From Bacillus alveayuensis (GTDB lineage: Bacteria; Bacillota; Bacilli; Bacillales; Aeribacillaceae), in the NCBI GenBank assembly GCA_030812955.1, contig JAUSTR010000003.1, forward strand, positions 124,001-188,000: DNA of 64,000 nucleotides. The letters run 5' to 3'. Under the pieces are notes generated by a model. It was not told the DNA's origin and did not search any database. It worked only from the letters and a program-made list of their open reading frames with translations. The translations under genes and the position numbers were made by a program. Positions 48,252 to 57,452 of this stretch are shown in pieces. The number at the start of each line of letters is the position of its first letter. Position 1 is the stretch's first letter.

Positions 48252-48968
48252 TCAATCATCGACGATAATATAAGATGCTTTGATTGGACCATGTACCCCG
48301 ACAACGAGATTCATTTCAATATCAGCTGAGTTGCTTGGACCAGAGATAAAATTAATACAAGAAGCGATTGTTTCTCCATTCTCTATCCTTTCGTGTATGA
48401 TTTTTGCAGCTTGTGTAATTCTTGGCACAATCGTACTTTTCGGGATAATGGCAATATACGTTGCAGGGAGCAAGCTTACTGATCTCCCTTTTCCTTCTGA
48501 ACTAAATAATACGACAGTCCCAGATTCAGCAAGTGTTAGATCGCTAAACGTAATGCCGACATTTGCTTTTTCAGCGATTTGAATATTTTCCTCACCTAGA
48601 TGAGGATCCCAAATGTGTGTTTCGATATTTTCATTTGGAAGGTCTTGAACAATCCATTGACGCAAATTCCATTGATCTAACCGTGGATCCTCCCAAGTAA
48701 TGACAGGACCCCCTCCGTAATTTTGAATAATTTGTTCGATTGTTTTCACTAAATACTCTTTAGACACATAATAAGCATCTGTTTCGATCTGTCGGCATTG
48801 CTTGATTAAAACTTGGACAAGTTCATCTAACGTATGATGTTTGAATACTTCCCATTGCGGTTTATATGTATAATCTGGCCTTCTAACCCTTTCAGTTCTC
48901 CGCTGTCTTCCTAGCTTTTCCGCTACATTAGCTAAAAATGCGTCTCTGTTGTGGATCTTCCCCTTCAT
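48252..48968 (-). CDS. lutC: Lactate utilization protein C
   Basis: Third subunit of the LutABC L-lactate oxidation complex (238 residues). An LUD domain covers most of the chain: [30 protein letters not shown], then [18 protein letters not shown] and the C-terminal [22 protein letters not shown]. No iron-sulfur cysteines. Overlaps lutB by four bases. No obvious terminator follows, but the hairpins of repeat B3 begin about 40 bases on. Confidence 0.94.
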   Translation of the reverse strand: MKGKIHNRDAFLANVAEKLGRQRRTERVRRPDYTYKPQWEVFKHHTLDELVQVLIKQCRQIETDAYYVSKEYLVKTIEQIIQNYGGGPVITWEDPRLDQWNLRQWIVQDLPNENIETHIWDPHLGEENIQIAEKANVGITFSDLTLAESGTVVLFSSEGKGRSVSLLPATYIAIIPKSTIVPRITQAAKIIHERIENGETIASCINFISGPSNSADIEMNLVVGVHGPIKASYIIVDD

Positions 48969-50392
48969 TTATGTTCACCCCTTTTTTCTCGTTGTTGAAA
49001 CCATTCACGGAAGCCTTTTTTTGGTAATGGAAATTCACGTATTTGTGTCCATGCCTTTAACGGGCCGGGACCGCTTGAGATCTTTTCATCTTTTACGAAC
49101 GGTTTCATGGCGGTAGGGGCCATTATGGATCCTAATTTATATAATGCCGGATTCGCTGCTCCTAGTCCAAACGCCTTCATCGCAAGCTTTTCTGAAATGG
49201 GTGCACGACCTTCTTTTTCTACAATCACTTGCCGATGTTTATGAAGTAGTTCATGAAGGGGAATTTTGACTGGACACGCTTCCGAACACGCTGCACATAA
49301 AGTTGATGCATAAGGCAGCTCTTTATAGTCATCATATCCTCCTAATAGAGGGGATAAAACGGCACCAATTGGTCCGGAATAGATCGAACCGTATGAATGG
49401 CCGCCAACATGACGATAAACGGGACAAACGTTAACACAGGCTGCACAACGTATACATTGTAGTACTGATTGGAATTCAGTTCCTAATATTTTTGAACGTC
49501 CATTATCAACAATGACTAAGTGGAATTCCTCAGGTCCATCGACGTCCCCTTGTTCTTTCGGACCGGATAGCACCGTTACATAGCTTGTTAGTTTTTGTCC
49601 TACTGCACTTCTTGTAAGCAAACTTACAAGGATTTCAAATTCTTCAAAAGTCGGGACAATTCGCTCCATCCCCATTACTGTAATTTGTGTTTTCGGTATT
49701 GTTGTAACAAGCCGTGCGTTTCCTTCATTTGTGACCAAACTAATGGAGCCTGACTCAGCAATAGCAAAATTGCACCCTGTTATGCCAACATCTGCCGTTA
49801 TAAACTCTTTTCTTAACATATTACGTGCATGTAGGGCTAATTCTTCCGGTTTTTCTGTTTTCGTATATTGCAGCTTCTTTTTAAACACATCACGGATTTG
49901 CTCCTTATTTTTATGAAGGGCAGGTGTTACAATATGTGATGGGGGATCATGATCATCGATTTGCAAAATATATTCGCCAAGGTCTGTTTCGATCACTTGA
50001 CACCCTTCTTGTTCCAAGCATTCGTTTAAATGAATTTCTTCTGTGACCATCGATTTGGATTTCACAATTTTTTTGGCATTTTTCTTTTGAATCACGCTTC
50101 GAATGTATTCGTTTGCTTCTTCTGCTGTTTGCGCAAAAAACACATGTCCACCACGTTTGGCGACATTTTCACTTAATTGATGTAAATAGAAATCTAAATT
50201 TTCAAGTGTATGTTTGCGAATTTCTTCTCCTAATGCACGCCATTCTTCCCAATTTCCAAGCTCTTCAGCTGCTTGCAGCCGTCTATTTCGCAATCTCTCT
50301 TGTGCACCTGCGACTGCTTGACGCATAAAATCATTTTGAATCCCTTTATGGATGCGTTCCTGAAATGATTCCTCACTAATTTTCATGGCCAT
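48965..50392 (-). CDS. lutB: Lactate utilization iron-sulfur protein B
   Basis: A 475-residue protein with an N-terminal LUD domain ([40 protein letters not shown]) and two 4Fe-4S clusters: [19 protein letters not shown] and [20 protein letters not shown]. It passes electrons from lactate within the LutABC complex. Sits 15 bases after lutA. Confidence 0.95.
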   Translation of the reverse strand: MAMKISEESFQERIHKGIQNDFMRQAVAGAQERLRNRRLQAAEELGNWEEWRALGEEIRKHTLENLDFYLHQLSENVAKRGGHVFFAQTAEEANEYIRSVIQKKNAKKIVKSKSMVTEEIHLNECLEQEGCQVIETDLGEYILQIDDHDPPSHIVTPALHKNKEQIRDVFKKKLQYTKTEKPEELALHARNMLRKEFITADVGITGCNFAIAESGSISLVTNEGNARLVTTIPKTQITVMGMERIVPTFEEFEILVSLLTRSAVGQKLTSYVTVLSGPKEQGDVDGPEEFHLVIVDNGRSKILGTEFQSVLQCIRCAACVNVCPVYRHVGGHSYGSIYSGPIGAVLSPLLGGYDDYKELPYASTLCAACSEACPVKIPLHELLHKHRQVIVEKEGRAPISEKLAMKAFGLGAANPALYKLGSIMAPTAMKPFVKDEKISSGPGPLKAWTQIREFPLPKKGFREWFQQREKRGEHK

Positions 50393-50407
50393 ATTATCCC
50401 CCCGTTT

Positions 50408-51130
50408 CTAGGATTCGCATGTATTTAAAACTTCTGCTATATGTAAAACTTTCACTTGTTTTCCTTTTCTGTCAATGCGGCCGCCGATGTTCATTAAGCA
50501 GCCACAATCGGCCCCAATTAAATAGTCAGCCCCAGTTTCTTCGACATTCTGAACTTTTTCATCCACCATTTGTTCGGAAATTTCCGCCATTTTAACGGAA
50601 AAAGTCCCCCCAAAACCGCAGCAACTATGACTATTTTTTAGAGGAATCACTTCTAAACCTTCTACATTTTTTAATAAAATAAATGGCGCATCTTTTACTC
50701 CAAGTAATCTAGTCATATGGCAGGAAGTATGATAGGTGGCTTTTCCTTTTAATTTAGCCCCGACATTCTCAATTTTTAAAACTTCCACGATAAATTGGGT
50801 GAGCTCATATGTCTTACGGGCAAGCTTTTTTGCTCGTTCTTCCCACAATGGCTCATCCTTAAAAACGTTTGGATACTCTTTAAACATTGTTGCACAAGAA
50901 CCAGAAGGTGTGACAACATATTCCGCCTTTTCAAATGTGCGAATCATATTTTTCATCGCTTCTTTTGCATCTTTTACATAACCACTATTATAGGCAGGCT
51001 GTCCACAGCAAATTTGGCTTTCTGGAAATTCTACTTCACAGCCCAGCCTTTCCAATAGTTCAACCGTCGCCTTGCCGACGGACGGGTGAAACATATCAAC
51101 TAAACACGTTACAAATAATGAGACCTTCAT
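50408..51130 (-). CDS. lutA: Lactate utilization protein A (CCG-domain)
   Basis: A 240-residue protein with two CCG domains: [15 protein letters not shown] and [12 protein letters not shown], plus [13 protein letters not shown] and [12 protein letters not shown]. These Cys-rich motifs bind Fe-S clusters or contact heterodisulfide-like centres. First gene of lutA-lutB-lutC, under LutR-like and CcpA sites at 51350-51415. The ribosome site GGGGAG lies just before the end of repeat A3, which fills most of the leader. Confidence 0.95.
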   Translation of the reverse strand: MKVSLFVTCLVDMFHPSVGKATVELLERLGCEVEFPESQICCGQPAYNSGYVKDAKEAMKNMIRTFEKAEYVVTPSGSCATMFKEYPNVFKDEPLWEERAKKLARKTYELTQFIVEVLKIENVGAKLKGKATYHTSCHMTRLLGVKDAPFILLKNVEGLEVIPLKNSHSCCGFGGTFSVKMAEISEQMVDEKVQNVEETGADYLIGADCGCLMNIGGRIDRKGKQVKVLHIAEVLNTCES

Positions 51131-51152
51131 TTGACTCCCCTCGCTCTTTTTT

Positions 51153-51337
51153 AAAGACTCTTTTCTAATAGATTGTTGCTTAGCTTTTCAACTGTCTGGC
51201 AAGCGTTACGCTTGCTTTGACGCTATAGCGTGATATGAACCGAACAAAAGTCGATTGTCGGACAAATGTAATTTCCAACCGCGTGCTTTACTCGGTTCCA
51301 AGACAGCCGAAGCAACAAAGTTTACAAAACAGCCTTT
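51153..51337 (-). repeat. Family A interspersed repeat, copy A3, in the lutABC leader
   Basis: Left end GACTCTTTTCTAATAGATTG, right end AAAGTTTACAAAACAGCC. Flanks TTTTTTAAA and TTTTTCAAA differ at one position. It contains the CAAGCGTTACGCTTG and GACGCTATAGCGTGATATGA arms. It lies between the lut promoter region and the lutA ribosome site. Confidence 0.8.
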
Positions 51338-51349
51338 TTCAAATAAGTA

Positions 51350-51415
51350 AGATAACGCTTTCTTTTTACAACTTTAGCTCTTTTTGATTCATTAGTCAAC
51401 TGGTCATCAGATGAC
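51350..51415 (-). promoter_or_regulatory. lutABC promoter with LutR-like operator and cre
   Basis: Minus strand, in order: operator palindrome GTCATCAGATGAC (51403-51415), -35 TTGACT, 17 bases, -10 TAAAGT, then AAGAAAGCGTTATCT (51350-51364), a 13-of-15 match to the CcpA cre consensus. The operator shares 13 bases with one in front of lutP. LutR is a GntR/FadR-type repressor encoded next door. Confidence 0.65.
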
Positions 51416-51465
51416 TTGAATAAAGATCACTTTTGCTGTATTCTAAATGATTTATATTATTATGA

Positions 51466-51487
51466 AAAAGGACCTTTTTTAGGTCCC
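51466..51487 (-). terminator. Terminator of lutR
   Basis: GGACCT-AAAA-AAGGTCC is followed by TTTTTCAT and overlaps the lutR stop region; it insulates lutABC from lutR. Confidence 0.7.
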
Positions 51488-52210
51488 TGTTTTGATCTGT
51501 GCAAGATGATGTTTTTTTAAGACATTTTCAACATCTGTAAGATGAACGAGCATTAAATGTTGGGCCTCATCAGCATTTTTTCTTTCAATTGCCTTAAAAA
51601 TCGCTTCATGCTCTCTAAAGATCTTCTCGGCTGTAACTTGTTGAGAATATAACCATATCTTTCGCGTTTCTCGCATTGTTTCAACAATCATGCCTGCAAC
51701 ATTGTTCATTAAGCTAACTAAAATCGGATTTTGTGATGCTGAGGCAATCGCCATGTGAAAAAGCCAATCGGCTTTTTCTCCTAATTCTTCATCATCTAAA
51801 TTTCCTTTCATTTCATTTAAGGCAAACTGCATCGCCTGCAGATCTTTATCTGTCCGCTTTGTCGCTGCAGCAAATGCTGCTCCTACCTCTAATATTTTTC
51901 GAACCTCTAATAAATGCTCCACATCTTCCATGTTCATTAAAGCTGCTGTTGATAACGGCAAAGTGAAGGTCATCGGGTCAAATTCTTTTACAAAGGTCCC
52001 TTCGCCTTGCTTCATTTCGACGATCCCCATTGCCCGTAATGCACTTAATGCCTCACGAATCGCAGCACGGCCAACTTTAAAGTTTTCGGCAAGCTGCTGA
52101 ACAGAATCTAATTTCTGACCAGGCTTTATTTCTCCTTTCTTGATCATATCTAAAATGGCTTCTGCCACTTCTTCATAAATTTTTCGCGGTTTTATTTGCT
52201 TATATTCCAT
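51479..52210 (-). CDS. lutR: FadR/GntR-family regulator of lactate use (LutR-like)
   Basis: A 243-residue regulator. The N-terminal winged helix (KIYEEVAEAILDMIKKGEIKPGQKLDSVQQLAENFKVGRAAIREAL) is followed by an FCD ligand domain with a likely metal-binding His in WLFHMAIASAS. It sits between lutABC and lutP, each of which has the palindrome GTCATCAGATGAC. The ATG at 52210 follows GAGGTG by 6 bases; a GTG three codons earlier is less likely. In B. subtilis LutR represses lut genes and responds to lactate. Confidence 0.85.
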   Translation of the reverse strand: MEYKQIKPRKIYEEVAEAILDMIKKGEIKPGQKLDSVQQLAENFKVGRAAIREALSALRAMGIVEMKQGEGTFVKEFDPMTFTLPLSTAALMNMEDVEHLLEVRKILEVGAAFAAATKRTDKDLQAMQFALNEMKGNLDDEELGEKADWLFHMAIASASQNPILVSLMNNVAGMIVETMRETRKIWLYSQQVTAEKIFREHEAIFKAIERKNADEAQHLMLVHLTDVENVLKKHHLAQIKTGT

Positions 52211-52315
52211 ATTATTCACCTCAGAGATTTTCCTATAAAAACAAATATCATAAACATATTCATACGATTATTTTACTGGATATCCTTTAAAAAAAGCAAA
52301 ATTGTGTCTTGAAAA

Positions 52316-52360
52316 ATGGTAACGGTTACATTATCATATAATTTAGTCATCAGATGACTA
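52316..52360 (+). promoter_or_regulatory. lutP control region: cre, TATAAT and LutR-like operator
   Basis: ATGGTAACGGTTACA (52316-52330) matches the cre consensus at 14 of 15 positions. TATAAT follows at about 52337, and the palindrome TAGTCATCAGATGACTA lies at 52344-52360, just past the -10. Glucose and absence of lactate should both shut lutP off. Confidence 0.7.
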
Positions 52361-52429
52361 TATGACCTAACATTTTTAAGTATTTTAATAATCAGAATTT
52401 TCATTATTATTGTTAAGGGGGAAATTTCC

Positions 52430-54223
52430 ATGAGCTTAGGGGTATTATCTTTTATTGCGATGATCCCAATTGTAAGTGTTTTCATTTTTCTCGTCTTGCT
52501 GCAATGGCCAGCCAAGCGTGCGATGCCAGTGGCTCTTATGATTACCGCGTTAACAGCTTATTTTTTATGGGGAACAGACAAAAATGTTATTGCCGCCTCT
52601 GTCCTGAATGGAATGATCACTTCTTTTGAAATTTTATTAATCGTTTTTGGTGCTGTTTTACTTTTAAATACGTTGAAGGAGAGCGGAGCGGTTGCAACTA
52701 TTCGCAAAGGCTTTATTACCATTTCACCAGACCGCAGAATTCAAACGATCATTATTGCCTGGTTGTTCGGCTCTTTTATTGAAGGGGCTTCAGGATGGGG
52801 AACACCAGCTGCCATTACGGCTCCCCTTCTCGTAGCGATTGGCTTTCCAGCAATGGCAGCTGTTTTAGTTGCGCTCATTATGCAAAGTACTCCCGTCTCC
52901 TATGGGGCGATTGGCACACCTATATTAGTCGGTGTTAATGGGAGCTTAGCTAATCAACCGAGTGTGTTAAATGCTTTAGGAGATTGGGAATATCAGTCCT
53001 ATTTATTAAAAATTACAGCAAATGTCGGCTTGCTTCATGCAATTGTTGGTTTTTTAATTCCGCTTTTCATGGTCAGCATGCTTACACGTTTTTTTGGAAA
53101 AGAACGCTCTTTCCGCAAAGGTTTACAAGTATGGAAATTTGCTTTATTTGCAGGTGTATCCTTTACCGTTCCGTACTATATCATTGCAGCCTTTTTAGGA
53201 CCAGAATTCCCTTCATTAATCGGGGCCTTAATTGGTATGATCATCGTTATTCCTGCTGCTAAAAAAGGAATGTTTATGCCAAAAGAAAGTGAAATTTTCG
53301 ATTTCGAGGAAAGAAAAAATTGGGAAGCCGAATGGATTGGGAATTTAAATAAAGAACAGCCGAAGGAAATGATAAAAGGGAAAGAGCTTTCCTTAATAAA
53401 AGCATGGTCTCCTTATATATTCGTCGCAATTTTGCTCGTTTTAACGCGAGTATCACCACAAGTAAAAGAAATGTTGACATCTAAATATGTTACTTTATCA
53501 ATTGAAGGCTTTTTTGGGACAAATATTGGTTACAAGCTTTCACCTTTATATGTACCGGGAACGATCTTTATTTTTGTGTCAATATTAACGTTTTTCTTCC
53601 ATAAAATGAATTGGTCCTCCTATCAAAAAGCTTGGTCCAATTCCTTAAAAACGGTCGTTAGTGCAGGATCAGCGTTAATATTTGCAGTCCCGATGATAAA
53701 AATTTTCTTAAATACACAAACAGAAGAACTGACGAGCATGCCTTTAGTGCTCGCTGAAAGTTTAGCAAATGTAGTCGGACCGCTATGGCCATTTTTTGCC
53801 CCATCAATTGGAGCATTAGGAGCTTTTATAGCTGGTAGTAATACATTTAGTAATATGATGTTTTCGATCTTCCAATTTGGCGCTGCCCAAAACATCGGTC
53901 TAGATGTCACCGCAACGAGTTATGTTGTAGCATTGCAAGCCATTGGCGGAGCTGCCGGAAATATGATTTGTGTACATAACGTCGTTGCCGCATCTGCAAC
54001 AGTAGGTTTAATTGGGAAAGAAGGAATTTTAATACGTCGGGCTCTCATTCCGATGAGCTATTATGTATTGGCTGGAGGCGCTATCGGGATGGCAATTATT
54101 TCAGGAGGATTGAACGTTTGGATATTCATTTACCTCCTTATCTTAATCGGATATTTCACCATCATGTATTATAATAAAGGGAATCTTCCTGTTCGCGTTA
54201 AGAAAAAAGGAATGAGCGCTTAA
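52430..54223 (+). CDS. lutP: L-lactate permease
   Basis: A lactate permease (LctP family) of 597 residues with about 12 to 14 helices. Visible landmarks: [51 protein letters not shown] and [20 protein letters not shown], then [20 protein letters not shown]. Takes up lactate, feeding LutABC. The leader contains cre and LutR-type sites. AAGGGGG lies 7 bases before the ATG. Not followed by a strong terminator. Confidence 0.94.
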   Translation: MSLGVLSFIAMIPIVSVFIFLVLLQWPAKRAMPVALMITALTAYFLWGTDKNVIAASVLNGMITSFEILLIVFGAVLLLNTLKESGAVATIRKGFITISPDRRIQTIIIAWLFGSFIEGASGWGTPAAITAPLLVAIGFPAMAAVLVALIMQSTPVSYGAIGTPILVGVNGSLANQPSVLNALGDWEYQSYLLKITANVGLLHAIVGFLIPLFMVSMLTRFFGKERSFRKGLQVWKFALFAGVSFTVPYYIIAAFLGPEFPSLIGALIGMIIVIPAAKKGMFMPKESEIFDFEERKNWEAEWIGNLNKEQPKEMIKGKELSLIKAWSPYIFVAILLVLTRVSPQVKEMLTSKYVTLSIEGFFGTNIGYKLSPLYVPGTIFIFVSILTFFFHKMNWSSYQKAWSNSLKTVVSAGSALIFAVPMIKIFLNTQTEELTSMPLVLAESLANVVGPLWPFFAPSIGALGAFIAGSNTFSNMMFSIFQFGAAQNIGLDVTATSYVVALQAIGGAAGNMICVHNVVAASATVGLIGKEGILIRRALIPMSYYVLAGGAIGMAIISGGLNVWIFIYLLILIGYFTIMYYNKGNLPVRVKKKGMSA

Positions 54224-54360
54224 AACATGTTAAAAAGAACAAAATCTCATCTTTTGGTTTATTTACTATTAAAAAAATTATTTGATCAAAGAAATAACAC
54301 TTAGTAAAGATAAAACCATAATACTTTAACTCCTCAAAATGTAAAGGTATAATATAATTA

Positions 54361-54516
54361 GACAAGGAGAAAGCCTTATACGATTACAGCATAGATTTTG
54401 TGGATGGATATTTAAGCGCCATAGCACAGTTCAGTGAAGTAAATTCCATCATCACTTGGAATGAGAAAGATTTCAAACGTTTAGGTGTAGAGTTTTATAC
54501 TCCTGAACAAGTATGA
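54361..54516 (+). pseudogene. C-terminal fragment of a PIN-domain toxin
   Basis: The frame DKEKALYDYSIDFVDGYLSA...SIITWNEKDFKRLGVEFYTP reads as the last 50 residues of a VapC-like PIN nuclease: DFVDGYL with an active-site acidic residue and TWNEKDFKRLGV with another. There is no start codon, a stop lies two codons upstream, and no antitoxin is nearby. It is a relic of a toxin-antitoxin locus. Between 54224 and 54360 nothing else was seen. Confidence 0.6.
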
Positions 54517-54548
54517 AATACTTAATAAGTTTATTCATGAAATACAAG

Positions 54549-54596
54549 AAGGTGTTCTAAAAGTATAAAAAATTGGGGCACCTTCTTTTTTGATTT
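54549..54596 (+). terminator. Terminator after the PIN relic
   Basis: GAAGGTG and CACCTTC pair across a long loop, followed by TTTTTTGATTT. Confidence 0.7.
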
Positions 54597-54688
54597 CCGA
54601 ATTTAAAAGAATAAATGATGATAAAATTTTTTATTAAAATTTATGATAGAATAATGTCGTTACAAAATATGATATAAAGGTGTTGAAA

Positions 54689-56458
54689 ATGAATATTGTT
54701 GTCAGTTCATTAAACGCAAAATATATTCATACGAATTTAGCCATACGTTATTTAAAGGCTTATGCATATCCTGAATTTGATCTACAAATCGCTGAATATA
54801 CAATAAAGGATCCTGCAATGAATATTGTTACGGACCTCTTTCGAAAAAAACCTGATGTGTTAGGATTTAGCTGCTATATTTGGAATATTGAAGAAACGAT
54901 TAAAGTAATTAAAATGTTGAAAAAAATTCAACCAGATTTAATCATCGTGTTAGGTGGTCCGGAAGTCACCTATGATACGAAAGAATGGATGGAAAAAGTT
55001 CCTGAAATCGATTTTATCGTCATCGGTGAAGGGGAAGAAACATTTAAACAGTTTTTAATGGAACTGCACGGTGGACAAAAATTTGATCGAGTAAGCGGCT
55101 TAGCTTTTCGTCATCATGACAAAATTGTCGTAAACCCACAACGTAATAAAATTGATTTACGCACGATGCCGTCACCGTTTCGCTTTGAAGATGACTTGCC
55201 TCACCTTTCAAAACGTGTAACTTATATTGAAACGAGCAGGGGTTGTCCATTTAGCTGTCAATTTTGTTTATCATCTATTGAAGTCGGTGTTCGTTATTTT
55301 GATCGCGAAAAAATAAAGGATGATATTCGCTATTTGATGAAAAATGGAGCAAAAACGATTAAATTCGTCGACCGTACATTTAATATTAGCCGTAGTTATG
55401 CAATGGATATGTTTCAGTTTTTAATTGATGAGCATCTACCGGGAACTGTCTTTCAGTTTGAGATTACAGCTGATATTATGCGGCCAGAAGTTATTGAGTT
55501 TTTAAATAAAAATGCGCCAAAAGGATTGTTCCGCTTTGAAATTGGTGTGCAATCAACAAATGATTTAACAAATGAGCTCGTTAAACGGAAGCAAAACTTT
55601 AATAAATTAACTCGTACTGTTACGATGGTCAAAGACGGCGGGAAAATAGCTCAACATCTAGATTTAATTGCAGGGCTCCCGGAGGAAGATTACGATTCAT
55701 TTAAGAAAACGTTTAATGATGTTTTTGCTTTACGACCTGAAGAACTGCAGCTAGGCTTTTTAAAAATGCTTCGTGGAACGGGTTTAAGAATTGGTGCAGA
55801 AAAATATGGTTATGTTTACATGGATCATGCACCATATGAAATTTTAAGGAATAATGTTCTTTCCTTTGATGATATCGTTCGAATTAAACAAGTAGAAGAT
55901 GTGTTAGAAAAATATTGGAACGACCACCGGATGGATGAAACGATTGAATATTTAGTTAAACATGTATTTCAAACACCATTTGACTTTTTCCAAGAATTTG
56001 GAATTTATTGGGATGAACGCGGCTGGGCACGCATTGGCCATCAATTAGAGGATTTATTTAGAAGGCTTTATGAATATTTAAAGGCTCATAAAAATGAACA
56101 TGTTCCGATTATTGAAGGGTTTATGAAATACGACTACTTGCGCAACCATAAACATAAACCGCGTAAACCGTGGTGGTCGGAAAAATTATCAAAAAAAGAA
56201 CTAAGCCATATTTACGAAGCCATTTTACAAGAGCCTCATTTATTAGGGGAAGCATTTGTTGAACTCCAAATAAATGAAAAGGATTTATATAAACATACCA
56301 TTGTCGAGATTCTTCCATTTGATTTACAATATTATCAAAAAACGGGTTCCATTTTACATGAGCCGACCATATTACTTGTTTATTATCATCCAAATAAAAA
56401 AACACCATCGGTTTTCACCGCTGCAAAACATCAACTACAGCGGTTGGAAAAAGCGTAA
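54689..56458 (+). CDS. B12-binding-domain radical SAM protein (DUF4080-type)
   Basis: A 589-residue enzyme. An N-terminal Rossmann/B12-binding domain (KPDVLGFSCYIWNIEETIKV...IIVLGGPEVTYD, residues 1-140) lacks an obvious DxHxxG cobalamin-ligand motif. The radical SAM centre is RGCPFSCQFCLSS (Cys x3 Cys x2 Cys, near residues 187-194) with KFVDRTFN and GVQSTND strands. A C-terminal DUF4080-like region (RPWW..KLSKKELSHIYEAI) follows. Substrate unknown. The ATG at 54689 has AAAGGTG upstream. A perfect terminator overlaps its stop. Confidence 0.85.
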   Translation: MNIVVSSLNAKYIHTNLAIRYLKAYAYPEFDLQIAEYTIKDPAMNIVTDLFRKKPDVLGFSCYIWNIEETIKVIKMLKKIQPDLIIVLGGPEVTYDTKEWMEKVPEIDFIVIGEGEETFKQFLMELHGGQKFDRVSGLAFRHHDKIVVNPQRNKIDLRTMPSPFRFEDDLPHLSKRVTYIETSRGCPFSCQFCLSSIEVGVRYFDREKIKDDIRYLMKNGAKTIKFVDRTFNISRSYAMDMFQFLIDEHLPGTVFQFEITADIMRPEVIEFLNKNAPKGLFRFEIGVQSTNDLTNELVKRKQNFNKLTRTVTMVKDGGKIAQHLDLIAGLPEEDYDSFKKTFNDVFALRPEELQLGFLKMLRGTGLRIGAEKYGYVYMDHAPYEILRNNVLSFDDIVRIKQVEDVLEKYWNDHRMDETIEYLVKHVFQTPFDFFQEFGIYWDERGWARIGHQLEDLFRRLYEYLKAHKNEHVPIIEGFMKYDYLRNHKHKPRKPWWSEKLSKKELSHIYEAILQEPHLLGEAFVELQINEKDLYKHTIVEILPFDLQYYQKTGSILHEPTILLVYYHPNKKTPSVFTAAKHQLQRLEKA

Positions 56459-56495
56459 ACTTTAAGGCTGTCCTAAAGATAGCCTTAAAGTTTAC
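56455..56495. terminator. Terminator after the radical SAM gene
   Basis: GTAAACTTTAAGGCT and AGCCTTAAAGTTTAC form a perfect 15-bp stem overlapping the stop codon, followed by AAAAA. A second small hairpin (TGCCCGCTA/TAGCAGGCA) lies at 56506-56534. Confidence 0.75.
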
Positions 56496-56633
56496 AAAAA
56501 AATAAATGCCCGCTACTGTATGAATAGCAGGCACATCGATGAAGTTAATGCATGATATGTTACTAAATGTTAGATGTGAAGGATTTTATATCATGCAAGT
56601 TTATTTTTTGCCATTACATGATTTTTATGCACG

Positions 56634-56816
56634 TTATTTTTCTTTATTTGAACATTTGTCCTCTTTTTTACCTTTGTTTTCTTTTGCTAATAGGTCATAA
56701 ATTTTGTGCGCATTATAATCGCCAAGCTCCCCTCCAAATTCTTCCTGAAGGAATCGTTTATCGAGCCGTTTTTGATGTATTTGTGGTTCTTCATTTTTCT
56801 TCTGATTTTTTGCCAT
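56634..56816 (-). CDS. Small charged hypothetical protein (60 residues)
   Basis: From the ATG at 56816 (AAGGAAAAAG upstream) the product starts MAKNQKKNEEPQIHQKRLDK and ends rich in Lys and Glu. It is likely disordered or helical and soluble. A longer frame starts at 56861 but overlaps the neighbour. No family recognised; it follows another small basic gene by 4 bases, so the two form a pair. Confidence 0.45.
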   Translation of the reverse strand: MAKNQKKNEEPQIHQKRLDKRFLQEEFGGELGDYNAHKIYDLLAKENKGKKEDKCSNKEK

Positions 56817-56817
56817 T

Positions 56818-56973
56818 TTATCTTTTTCCTTTATTCCCTTTTTTCGAATTTCGATTGGCACCTTTAATCGGGTTTTCGCTATCGTAACTAGCAGAAAATT
56901 CCGTATCAGGCAAACTTTCTGTTGGCGTGAAATTATGTTTAGTAGCCTGTTTACGAGCGACTTTACGCTTCAT
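56818..56973 (-). CDS. Small basic protein (51 residues), possibly spore-associated
   Basis: From the ATG at 56973 (GAAGGAGG upstream) the product reads MKRKVARKQATKHNFTPTES and ends NSKKGNKGKR. Very basic, Ser/Asn-rich, no hydrophobic core. The look is like minor small acid-soluble spore proteins of the Ssp H-P types, but I cannot match it to a named one. Pairs with the following small gene. Confidence 0.45.
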   Translation of the reverse strand: MKRKVARKQATKHNFTPTESLPDTEFSASYDSENPIKGANRNSKKGNKGKR

Positions 56974-57088
56974 GAAAAAATTCCTCCTTCCTTCAATTTT
57001 AATGTTGTTCCAAATTGTGATGAAGTAGACACGGAAATAATTAGTAAATAAACCAAAATTATGCACCATTTAACATATAGAAAAGCAC

Positions 57089-57329
57089 AAGTGTTGATTA
57101 TCCATTATTGTACTTAAACATACAGAATCGTATGGCTGAACACAAGCTTATCTGCCACATCCCTCGAACAAGAAACGCCAGCGGGCAAATTCATTCGGCC
57201 GCTGGCGTTCTTGTTTGAGAAGGGCATGCGTATAGCATGCCCAGTCGGCAAACGAATAGCTTGCCGACTCCAGCAGAAAAGCTAGAAATAGAGCCATCCC
57301 AACTGGTTACTATTGGTTAATCAACACAC
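57089..57329 (+). repeat. Family B interspersed repeat, copy B4 (full length)
   Basis: Starts AAGTGTTGATTATCCATTAT and ends GGTTAATCAACAC. All three internal hairpins present: CGCCAGCGG...CCGCTGGCG, GGGCATGCGTATAGCATGCCC and GTCGGCAAACG...CTTGCCGAC. Nearly identical in layout to B1. Lies between the small-gene pair and ktrD. Confidence 0.8.
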
Positions 57330-57374
57330 TTGATAGAAAAGATGTATATAAAGGCTTCCCAATTTTATAAAATA

Positions 57375-57402
57375 GTTCAGTATAAAGACCTGAACTTTTT
57401 TA
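57375..57402 (-). terminator. Terminator of ktrD
   Basis: GTTCAG and CTGAAC pair around a short loop. Either strand then meets a T-rich stretch (CTTTTTTT on plus, TATTTTATAAA on minus). Confidence 0.5.
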
Positions 57403-57452
57403 ATGAACTTTTTTTAAAACAATTTTAGGAGTAAACCGGTTTTTCGGGTTTA

